Source: Oceanospirillaceae bacterium
Lineage (GTDB): Bacteria; Pseudomonadota; Gammaproteobacteria; Pseudomonadales; Balneatricaceae
DNA length: 6,601 bases
Assembly (NCBI GenBank): GCA_023954795.1
Contig: JAGSHA010000182.1
Location: 1-6,601, forward strand
Direction: 5' to 3'
The notes below the pieces were generated by a model. It was not told where the DNA came from. It saw nothing but the letters and a program-made list of their open reading frames with translations, and ran no database searches. This document shows, one piece after another, positions 1 through 6,333 of this stretch. A program made the position numbers and the translations under genes. Within the stretch, counting starts at the first letter, position 1. Each line of letters opens with the position of its first letter.

Positions 1-3000
1 CCACTGGATTCTCGCACCGTTTCAACGGCACCACTGGAGCCGGAGAAATACTTCAGTTCTTTGGTACCGGTAGAGATCACCGCCGGTGTTTTTACAATAC
101 CCACCGTAGATTTGCGCCCGGATACGGGCACAGTGACTTCTGAAGCCTGCCCACCATTTTCAGAAATAGTGACCGTCACAAAGTCAGATGAATTGATCAC
201 CGTATCATCATTCACATCAAATGGAGAGACCGTTAGACGCGATCCATTTTCATAATCCAGCTCCATTAGCCAGCTACTGCCGCCAAATTCACAGGGCTCA
301 GTATCCGGGGACAGCGTGGTGAAGATAATACGTCCCCCCCGCACAATGGGGTTGGCAACCACACGTTCTCCGACATAATTGCTGGAGTCCATATCCAGAT
401 ACCAGCCATCGTTTGCAGTGTAATCAACCTGAGTATTGCTAGACACCCGATAATCGGTATCGCTGGCGGCCACATAAAATTCGGTGAGAATATCTTGTGT
501 CTGCAATGCACTGCGATTAGTGACGGCGGAGCCGTTATCTCGAATACCGTAAAAGGTCTGCATCTGAGTGGTTGATGGATCACTGGTTGAAATATAACGG
601 CCCGTACCAAAGAGCACCATCACCCCACCCTGGGTATGATCGGCCACTTCCGGTCGCGATGTAATTGGTTGCGGGCTGCTACAGTCGTCGCTGGTACACG
701 CCCGATACAAGGGTTTGGGGGTACTGCCTTGCTTAAATGCCACGTCCCATCCATTACGGTTGCTACTGCTCAGGTCAAACTTCCAGAGATTGCCGTAGAG
801 ATCACCCGCGTATACAGCATCGGCTATTTTGTCGTTATTGGTATCCACTGGCAGTGGAGAGGACAGTCCGTTTGGTGAACCGGCGGTACCATCTGCTTCT
901 GTGTCGATAAAGACCACGTCGCTGGGGTCTTCCATATTAACGATATAGAGACCGGCTTTATGATTCGCACTCTCATAGCCGTTTCCAAAGATCGCCGCCC
1001 AGGTACCATCAGGTAATTTCACCACGGAAGCGTTACCAAAGGTGTATCCCAACTCCGCCAGATCGGTACTGTCCAGATCCCACAACACGTCATTGGCTGA
1101 AAAGCTAAACGGATCAGATACATCCAACGCATAAACCCCCTGACCACCACCGGCCAGCAAGCCGACCAATACCGTCCCCCAGCGGGTCGTATCCGAAACA
1201 CCATCATCGTTGTAGTCAAAATAGGCATCCGCAATACGGATTGAACCATCTACATAATAGGTATGACTGTAATTGGTATCTGACAGATTACTGAGCTTGG
1301 AATACAGCGCCTTAGGCACATAGGCAAACATCTCCTCGCCTTCGCAATCCGCAGTCGCAACGCTACAGGGAGTTTCAATAGTCCCAACCGTTCCTTCGGC
1401 GCGCATAGCATGTAACATTCCATCATTGGCCCCCACATAAAGCATCGAGTCTCGTGCCGCTTTATTAGTATCCGTGCTGTCGTCAGTCAGGTAGATGTAG
1501 TAACTATCTGTAGCCACCCCACCAACGCTGACCGTAGGTGCCACACCGTAGTAATCAAAGCTCTCATTGAAAGCAAATACCGGGTCCGAGTGCACGATAT
1601 CGCCTAATCGTCCGGCACGCGTCCGAAAGTCTGTGCCTTCGTAGGAGGTATCACCTCGCAGGTAATTAACCCGATCCCGTCCTCGGTTGTCAGTACTGCC
1701 ATTCAATGCATTCAATGCACTTATCTGCGAAGCGCTGAAGAGCCCCCCGTCCCATGATGTCGTATCAAATGAGAAACCATTATTGCTATGGCTGCTATAG
1801 ACCTTACGCACACTGGCTGACGGAATCAGATCTGCCGCATCCCACTGCAAGGCTCCCACATCCCCGGTGGTGGAGTTCAGAGCATAAGCACGGAACTGTC
1901 CACTCCATTCGCCACTGTTAAATCGCGCCTGATAAATCTTGGAGTTCGCATCCAGCCGGGTGGAGTTAGTCGCAACGGTCGCCGCACTTGAAGTTCGGGA
2001 CTCGATGCTGGCAATGGCGGTCGTGAAAGCGTTGATCAATGTTTGCGGATCATCTGCGCTAAGAAATTCACCTCGTCCATTCCACGCTGCGTGGCGCATA
2101 TCATCAATGGTAGTGCTCTGGTCACTGACCGGCGTAGGCCAATCAAAACTGGTGGCGTTGGCATCCGGATTACTGCTCAGCGTGCCATTCACACCAAACG
2201 CAACGGTATAGGTCACTAAGTGTTGCCGGGTATTGCTGTCATCAGGTGTACCTGGCACTTTATTATCCAGTGTGCTGAGATCCGTCTCGTAGTAATGCAT
2301 CGCAACATCAGCCAGCGTATTGGATACACCGTTATACTGATCACGGTACACACCTCCATCGTATTCCGAGTCATTTGCATCCCCGTCACTGGTCGAGCCC
2401 CGATCAGCATTGCCCACACTGGGTGCGCTGCCATTCCAGTAACCATCAGACATCACCACCGAAAAGTTTTGCTGGCAGGCCCCGCCAGACGCTTCAGCAA
2501 GAATTGGCGTTGCCTGAGTTGAGCCAAACAGTGAAGTGGATGTGGTGCCCTTAAAGTATTCACCTACTTGCGCAAGTTTTGAGCGCAGTGGCGTGTTCCC
2601 ACTGGATCCAATACTTGATATCTGGGTCATCAGGTCGGTTCTATTGCTACCCGTAGCCAGGTCTGCGACAGGGAAGTCGACACTGTTATTACGATGTATA
2701 GTCGCCAATCCCAAACGCTGTTCGGAGTTATTCGTAATACTCAGCAACGCCGCCTTGATCACATATTCACGCTTACGATAATAGGTGTACCAGTTGGCAA
2801 AATTTGTTTGCTGAGCGGCTGTCATGACGGTATTCACACCAAAACCGGATGTGGTAGCCACAAACTGGTTAACGTAGTCATATCCTGAACGCCCGGGGTC
2901 GGGACACTCATCCAACTCGAAAACACCGTCTCCGTCGTCCGTCCAGGTCATATAACCTGGCGGATCACCGTATCCCTCATCGTCGGTAAGGTCTTTGGTC

Positions 3001-3416
3001 GAGCCATTGGCATCGTAAGGATCCATACGGGCGGCGGTAAGCACCTGATCAGCATAGGCATTACCGTCTTCATCCACCCCTTCCCAAGGGATATAGGTTT
3101 TGCTTGGGTCGTAATACAAGACGTTATAGCCAGCACAGGACTCTAAAACCTCGTCCCGGTCTTCGCGCGTCGGTGTGATGTCAACATTACCGCTGTTAGG
3201 GTAACTGTCGTAGATAGAGATGGCATTGGCATCGGTCGACTTCAGCACCTCCCAATCCATGCTGCCGGAATCATCCACCAGAAAGAAAATATTCGGTTTA
3301 ACCGATGTCGTCAGATAAAGCGGTGTCTGTGAAAGCTCAGCCGCTGAGAACGAAGGAAGAAACATGGCGATAGGCAGCGACAGATATCCCAATCGCATCC
3401 AGAAGATCCTGTTCAT
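1..3416 (-). CDS. pilY1: PilY1, type IV pilus tip adhesin / assembly factor (C-terminus cut by window edge)
   Basis: Large secreted protein that in Pseudomonas-type pili sits at the pilus tip, helps start pilus assembly with the minor pilins, counteracts retraction and mediates surface contact. I translated it from ATG 3414-3416 to the left edge: 1138 codons with no stop or frameshift. Residues 1-25 are a Sec signal peptide (MNRIFW start, FSA-A cleavage region). A von Willebrand A domain follows, with the MIDAS motif DDSGSM (D48, S50, S52) and a later MSDGYWNG segment (322-329). NFANWYTYYRKRE (about 227-239) is typical of the family. The C-terminal PilY1 propeller begins near RLGDIVHSDPVF (603-614) and includes YVGANDGMLHAM (660-671). 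The loop DTNNDKIAD (858-866) matches the 9-residue calcium site known from P. aeruginosa PilY1. There are eight cysteines, at 94, 171, 314, 684, 691, 907, 912 and 1042. The length suggests only a few residues are missing. It is last of the five operon genes seen here. Confidence 0.96.
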   Translation of the reverse strand, partial: MNRIFWMRLGYLSLPIAMFLPSFSAAELSQTPLYLTTSVKPNIFFLVDDSGSMDWEVLKSTDANAISIYDSYPNSGNVDITPTREDRDEVLESCAGYNVLYYDPSKTYIPWEGVDEDGNAYADQVLTAARMDPYDANGSTKDLTDDEGYGDPPGYMTWTDDGDGVFELDECPDPGRSGYDYVNQFVATTSGFGVNTVMTAAQQTNFANWYTYYRKREYVIKAALLSITNNSEQRLGLATIHRNNSVDFPVADLATGSNRTDLMTQISSIGSSGNTPLRSKLAQVGEYFKGTTSTSLFGSTQATPILAEASGGACQQNFSVVMSDGYWNGSAPSVGNADRGSTSDGDANDSEYDGGVYRDQYNGVSNTLADVAMHYYETDLSTLDNKVPGTPDDSNTRQHLVTYTVAFGVNGTLSSNPDANATSFDWPTPVSDQSTTIDDMRHAAWNGRGEFLSADDPQTLINAFTTAIASIESRTSSAATVATNSTRLDANSKIYQARFNSGEWSGQFRAYALNSTTGDVGALQWDAADLIPSASVRKVYSSHSNNGFSFDTTSWDGGLFSASQISALNALNGSTDNRGRDRVNYLRGDTSYEGTDFRTRAGRLGDIVHSDPVFAFNESFDYYGVAPTVSVGGVATDSYYIYLTDDSTDTNKAARDSMLYVGANDGMLHAMRAEGTVGTIETPCSVATADCEGEEMFAYVPKALYSKLSNLSDTNYSHTYYVDGSIRIADAYFDYNDDGVSDTTRWGTVLVGLLAGGGQGVYALDVSDPFSFSANDVLWDLDSTDLAELGYTFGNASVVKLPDGTWAAIFGNGYESANHKAGLYIVNMEDPSDVVFIDTEADGTAGSPNGLSSPLPVDTNNDKIADAVYAGDLYGNLWKFDLSSSNRNGWDVAFKQGSTPKPLYRACTSDDCSSPQPITSRPEVADHTQGGVMVLFGTGRYISTSDPSTTQMQTFYGIRDNGSAVTNRSALQTQDILTEFYVAASDTDYRVSSNTQVDYTANDGWYLDMDSSNYVGERVVANPIVRGGRIIFTTLSPDTEPCEFGGSSWLMELDYENGSRLTVSPFDVNDDTVINSSDFVTVTISENGGQASEVTVPVSGRKSTVGIVKTPAVISTGTKELKYFSGSSGAVETVRESS
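1701..1718. repeat. 9-bp perfect tandem duplication inside pilY1
   Basis: Two head-to-tail copies of attcaatgc (plus strand) encode a doubled Ala-Leu-Asn in PilY1, just before the conserved NYLRGD segment. The repeat is in frame, so gain or loss of a copy would change the protein by three residues only. It may be chance. Confidence 0.5.
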
Positions 3417-3424
3417 AGTTCCGG

Positions 3425-3429
3425 TTCCT
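3425..3429 (-). promoter_or_regulatory. Ribosome binding site of pilY1
   Basis: AGGAA lies in the 17-nt gap between pilX and pilY1, 8 nt before ATG 3416. It supports this start, which is also the one that gives a complete signal peptide. Confidence 0.6.
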
Positions 3430-3433
3430 GCGG

Positions 3434-3955
3434 TTAACGTTTATAGACTGACTGTAATTTCACTTCGGACGACGAACTCAGCCCAACTGCGCGGGCGGTA
3501 ATACGGTAATAACGGCGTTTTTCGATCGCTTTGCCCGCTTCCTTGCTGTCGTCTGGTGCCGACGCCGCTAACTCCTCGATGATATAGGTCGAAAATGTTG
3601 ATAATTGCGCAAAGCCTTTTTTATCCGCATCCGTTACTTGGGAACGCATGGTCCGGACGCTGGTCCCCAACGCAGACCAGTCATCCCAATTGTTGGTGCC
3701 ATCGGTTTTGGGGCTGTACAGACCGTTACTACCATTGAAAGCAGGCATCGTCACTACTGACTCCAAATACGCTTCACCGTCATGCAACGCCGCTTCAGCG
3801 GCTTCAAACGCCATCTGCCGGTCGCGTGACTGCGCCGCCATTTTCTCTTCCAGTCCGGTCACTTCAATACCCGCCATGCCTATCAGTGTCATGATCACCA
3901 GAAAAATCATCGACACGATCAGCACTGCACCTTGCTGCTTTTTTATATCTCTCAT
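3434..3955 (-). CDS. pilX: PilX, minor pilin (GspK-like partner of PilY1)
   Basis: Minor type IV pilin of 173 residues; in P. aeruginosa-type systems it belongs to the PilVWX-PilY1 priming complex at the pilus tip. The leader MRDIKKQQG is positively charged and should be cut by PilD after G9. The mature N-terminus AVLIVSMIFLVIMTLIGMAG is a hydrophobic helix, followed by the diagnostic PilX_N signature LEEKMAAQSRDRQMAFEAAE (35-54). The C-terminus YYRITARAVG plus LQSVYKR is also typical. Position +5 of the mature protein is V14, not the usual Glu; the pseudopilin GspK, which caps type II secretion pseudopili, also lacks Glu5. There are no cysteines, unlike the other four operon products. The start codon directly follows the pilW TAG stop, with GGGTGA just upstream inside pilW, so translation is probably coupled. 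Confidence 0.95.
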   Translation of the reverse strand: MRDIKKQQGAVLIVSMIFLVIMTLIGMAGIEVTGLEEKMAAQSRDRQMAFEAAEAALHDGEAYLESVVTMPAFNGSNGLYSPKTDGTNNWDDWSALGTSVRTMRSQVTDADKKGFAQLSTFSTYIIEELAASAPDDSKEAGKAIEKRRYYRITARAVGLSSSSEVKLQSVYKR

Positions 3956-5065
3956 CTAGATCACCCGGTTACGCAGGGTAATGGTTGCCGTAAACACTTT
4001 GCGTAAGCGCCTGTCCGCAGCGGTAACCGTTGCACCGTTATAACTGTATGTCTGTGCACTCGAGAGCACATTGTTCTCAATACTGCGCATCAACAGGCTG
4101 ACGCGGATGGCAACGACCTCAGTCACGTCCAGATCTTCAATGCCATCGCCGTTGGTATCTGCCGCCACGTAATAGTCGGCATCGCCATCATCGTCATTAT
4201 CGATGCCGTAGGTGATCTGCATATCCTCTACACCTTCAACTAATTCCTGCTCGGTCAGTGCAGCGGTGCCACTGGTTAAGCTGATCGCAGAACGATGCAG
4301 GGCCGGCGAGCCAAAGTCATTGTCATCAATGTAGTAGGTGTAGTTTTTGTATAGCTGTACCGTCGCCCCTGTGGGAAAGGTGTATGCAGTTCCCAGGGTA
4401 GTCGAACAATCCACTGGCAATCCCAGCCCTTTGGTACAGTTTCCCGGTACAGCCTGACCGGTATTGTGGTTGATCTGCTTCGTCTGACTGTTCGTGTTAA
4501 CCGTGTTGCTCTGCTGAAAAATCGCCGAGTGAGAACAGTCCGAAATCAACAGTACCTGGCCTTTCTGATAATCGTGATTGGCGTAGCAATGAATGGTCGC
4601 CGAAGCAGCCACATGGCTTTCTACCGTACAGCTACCTTCACCGTCAGCAAACTTCACACTCACAATATCGGTACCAGCGGTAGGTGAAGCGGATGTGGGT
4701 AACGGAATACTGGTGCCCGCAGCAACGCTGTAGTTATCCTCAAGCGATACAGGTGCAGACATGTCGTACTGGGCGTAGATTTCGTCGCTGTTACTGCTGT
4801 CACGCAGCGTGTTGGCAATTGTTGTATTCGTCGAACACCCGGTATACCCCGCCTTGCGCAGATCCCGCGACAGGAACTCAACCGCGAAACGGGCATTCTC
4901 CTGCATCGTCGCCAGTGCAGTCTGCATAGCGTATGTCGTACGGCTGCCAAGAAACATCTGCAGAACGGCTGCCGTCAACAACGTACCGATCAGCAAGGCG
5001 ACCATCAGCTCGATCATCGACAGCCCCTGCTGCCGCTTACGGTTTAATTTACCTAACAGTTTCAT
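3956..5065 (-). CDS. pilW: PilW, minor pilin
   Basis: Large minor pilin (369 residues, normal for PilW) of the type IVa pilus priming/tip complex. The leader MKLLGKLNRKRQQG is strongly basic; PilD cleavage is expected after G14. Mature LSMIELMVALLIGTLLTAAV carries Glu at +5 (E19). FAVEFLSRDLRKAGYTGC (60-77) is the PilW family signature after the N-terminal helix. Six cysteines (77, 146, 160, 177, 210, 220) allow up to three disulfides. Near the C-terminus, VEGVEDMQITYGID (277-289) is followed by two Asp loops, DNDDDGDAD (289-297) and DTNGDGIED (303-311), both with DxD/NxDGxxD spacing like calcium-binding loops. The ATG overlaps the pilV stop as ATGA, and its own Shine-Dalgarno is weak (GCGAG), suggesting coupling to pilV translation. 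Confidence 0.95.
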   Translation of the reverse strand: MKLLGKLNRKRQQGLSMIELMVALLIGTLLTAAVLQMFLGSRTTYAMQTALATMQENARFAVEFLSRDLRKAGYTGCSTNTTIANTLRDSSNSDEIYAQYDMSAPVSLEDNYSVAAGTSIPLPTSASPTAGTDIVSVKFADGEGSCTVESHVAASATIHCYANHDYQKGQVLLISDCSHSAIFQQSNTVNTNSQTKQINHNTGQAVPGNCTKGLGLPVDCSTTLGTAYTFPTGATVQLYKNYTYYIDDNDFGSPALHRSAISLTSGTAALTEQELVEGVEDMQITYGIDNDDDGDADYYVAADTNGDGIEDLDVTEVVAIRVSLLMRSIENNVLSSAQTYSYNGATVTAADRRLRKVFTATITLRNRVI

Positions 5066-5586
5066 AAGCTCGCACTGACCGCCAAACGTGTTGAAACGGC
5101 ATTGCTGGCACGTTCATCATTCCACCAGACATACACCACGATGGGCAGATCAGTGTCGGTACTGGTGCCACATGCCGGGGTTGTTATATCACCATCGGTA
5201 CTGTCATCGGGGTCAGTATCACGACACACTAAGCCACTTCCTAAGGGCAGCTCTTCCGCCAATCGTGCCTGCCAACGAAATACATCATGCGCCGCCATCT
5301 CCGCATCGGTGCAACCCGCGGTCGTTTCACAGTCACTGTCTTCCGTACCAGAGGCCAAGAAATAGTTACCATTCTCGACCGCAGCCACGTTGGCGCGCAT
5401 TCTATCGATAATGTCATACGCCAGAATTGTCGCCTGACTGCGCATATAAGCGCTCTGATTCTGTTTTAGGGAAACCACCTGCAACCCCGCCATTCCCATC
5501 AACCCCAGTGATGTTAGTAACAGCGCGACCAACACTTCGATCAGGGTGTAACCACGTTCACCCATCGGACCCACAGACACCATCAT
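5062..5586 (-). CDS. pilV: PilV, minor pilin
   Basis: Minor type IVa pilin of 174 residues with the chosen start. PilD should cut at G12 before YTLIEVLVALLLTSLGLMGM, with Glu at +5 (E17). LQVVSLKQNQSAYMRSQAT (35-53) and YDIIDRMRAN (57-66) are hallmark PilV segments, and VVYVWWNDE (150-158) is the usual C-terminal strand. Four cysteines (86, 92, 121, 139) probably pair. CRDTDPDDSTDGD (121-133) is very acidic. Start choice: ATG 5586 has GGAG 6 nt upstream and gives a 12-residue leader. ATG 5565 gives a 5-residue leader (MGERG) but has no good ribosome site; adjacent ATG 5583 is also possible. All starts lie inside the 3' end of the gspH gene. The frame stays open up to 5865, but that extension lies within gspH and would put the prepilin leader deep inside the protein. 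Confidence 0.92.
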   Translation of the reverse strand: MMVSVGPMGERGYTLIEVLVALLLTSLGLMGMAGLQVVSLKQNQSAYMRSQATILAYDIIDRMRANVAAVENGNYFLASGTEDSDCETTAGCTDAEMAAHDVFRWQARLAEELPLGSGLVCRDTDPDDSTDGDITTPACGTSTDTDLPIVVYVWWNDERASNAVSTRLAVSASL

Positions 5587-6064
5587 TCTGCGCTCCATCC
5601 CAGGCCCGGATTCTGCCGAACTGATTGACCTGCAGATACCGTACATCAGTATCCCCATTGCCATCGTCAGCAGAAAAACAGACATCATTACCGCTACTGA
5701 GAAGTCCTGAGCTCTTAAACGTAATATTACTTCCACTGACCGCAATGGCATTTGCAGGTGCATCTTCAACCCGCACCGCCGAACTACCCGCAATAACTGC
5801 CCAGCCGTTGGCCCAGTTACTGCCACAGGTGTAGTTCGCCATATTTTCGGTGTTGTTACGCGCACACACGGTTACTTGCACGTCCTGGCGTATCGCCTCT
5901 GCTCTTGCCAGTGAAACACTGGCGAGTAACCGGTTTTGAATCGAATCCATTCGGCTCTGCTGAACAAACGGTCCGAAATTAGGCATTACGATTGTGGAGA
6001 GAATCACGATAATCGACAGTACGATCAGTAACTCTATCAACGTAAAACCATCAAATTTCTTCAT
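5558..6064 (-). CDS. fimU: GspH/FimT-family minor pilin (FimU position)
   Basis: First gene of the operon, 168 residues. GspH/FimT-family minor pilins link the PilVWX-PilY1 tip complex to the main pilus shaft when they act as FimU. The leader MKKFDG is short and basic; PilD cleavage after G6 gives FTLIELLIVLSIIVILSTIV with Glu at +5 (E11). NRLLASVSLARAEAIRQ (44-60) is the classic GspH helix, CGSNWANGWAVI (80-91) the core Trp motif, and FGRIR (149-153) the C-terminal strand. Four cysteines (67, 80, 129, 164) could form two disulfides. DDGNGDTD (133-140) is another acidic loop. The start is fixed by the leader; its Shine-Dalgarno is weak (AGG about 14 nt upstream). The family assignment is firm. 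The fimU symbol rests on its place directly before pilV, and fimT would be an alternative name. Confidence 0.93.
   Translation of the reverse strand: MKKFDGFTLIELLIVLSIIVILSTIVMPNFGPFVQQSRMDSIQNRLLASVSLARAEAIRQDVQVTVCARNNTENMANYTCGSNWANGWAVIAGSSAVRVEDAPANAIAVSGSNITFKSSGLLSSGNDVCFSADDGNGDTDVRYLQVNQFGRIRAWDGAQNDGVCGSDG
5593..5596 (-). promoter_or_regulatory. Ribosome binding site favouring the 5586 start of pilV
   Basis: GGAG sits 6 nt before ATG 5586 and 9 nt before ATG 5583, inside the coding region of the upstream gspH gene. The competing ATG 5565 has only a weak GTGGGT upstream. Confidence 0.5.
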
Positions 6065-6287
6065 TTTTGAACAAGGCCTAAACTAATACTTTCTTCGTAG
6101 TGAGATAGTCTAGTCGCTGCCTTCAACTCCCGCCATACGGCGACGTAAAAAATAGACGGAATCTGCTCCTGATCAAAAAACACTCGATTAAACACAGCCC
6201 TTAAGCAAGGAGCGGATGATCTGGACGCGCATAAACTCGCAGCGGAAAGAGGACGAAGAAAGGAAGGGAAGTAGATATATCAGGCAT
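6065..6287. other. Intergenic region upstream of the pilin operon, no gene seen
   Basis: This spacer separates the fkpB terminator from the first pilin gene. I see no convincing protein or structured RNA gene on either strand. The plus-strand frame from 6216 runs through the terminator and into antisense fkpB, so it is not credible. The segment 6241-6272 is strongly purine-rich on the plus strand. A short GC hairpin (cgcc/ggcg, 6131-6142) lies near the predicted transcription start. I saw no clear sigma54 site or CRP-type palindrome. Confidence 0.6.
6149..6176 (-). promoter_or_regulatory. Candidate sigma70-type promoter for the minor pilin operon
   Basis: On the minus strand TTGATC (6171-6176) is followed after 16 nt by TATTTT (6149-6154). 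This would start transcription near 6142 and leave a 5' leader of about 78 nt before gspH. Both boxes deviate from consensus. A weaker alternative -10 (TATTAG) lies closer to the gene at about 6085. The prediction is by eye only, but a promoter is expected here because a terminator separates the operon from fkpB. Confidence 0.35.
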
Positions 6288-6318
6288 AAAAAAACCGATG
6301 CAATGGCATCGGTTTTTT
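6288..6318 (-). terminator. Rho-independent terminator after fkpB (symmetrical, may act both ways)
   Basis: A perfect 7-bp stem CCGATGC/GCATCGG (6295-6301 with 6306-6312) closes a 4-nt loop. It is flanked by A7 (6288-6294) and T6 (6313-6318). Read on the minus strand it lies 15 nt after the fkpB stop and ends in seven U residues. It therefore ends the fkpB transcript and insulates the pilin operon. The mirrored A/T tracts would also stop plus-strand transcripts. Confidence 0.9.
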
Positions 6319-6333
6319 CGGATCCGGAAAGGT

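Noticed and set aside
1939..2888. Plus-strand open frames antisense to pilY1
   Set aside because: No recognisable protein motif and no ribosome site; they sit opposite conserved pilY1 coding sequence.
266..3136. Series of short minus-strand open frames (266-610, 824-1009, 1019-1249, 1250-1438, 2216-2446, 2948-3136)
   Set aside because: All lie in one shifted frame relative to pilY1, which I translated without interruption across the whole stretch. They are shadows, not fragments of a broken gene.
1..3416. pilY1 as a pseudogene
   Set aside because: Checked codon by codon: no stop or frameshift in 1138 codons, and family motifs appear in the expected order to the window edge.
5587..5865. 93-residue N-terminal extension of pilV
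   Set aside because: It overlaps gspH in another frame and would bury the prepilin cleavage site GYTLIEV far from the N-terminus.
6100..6130. Possible sigma54 promoter (TGGC...GGC) upstream of gspH
   Set aside because: The GG and GC dinucleotides do not have the required -24/-12 spacing.
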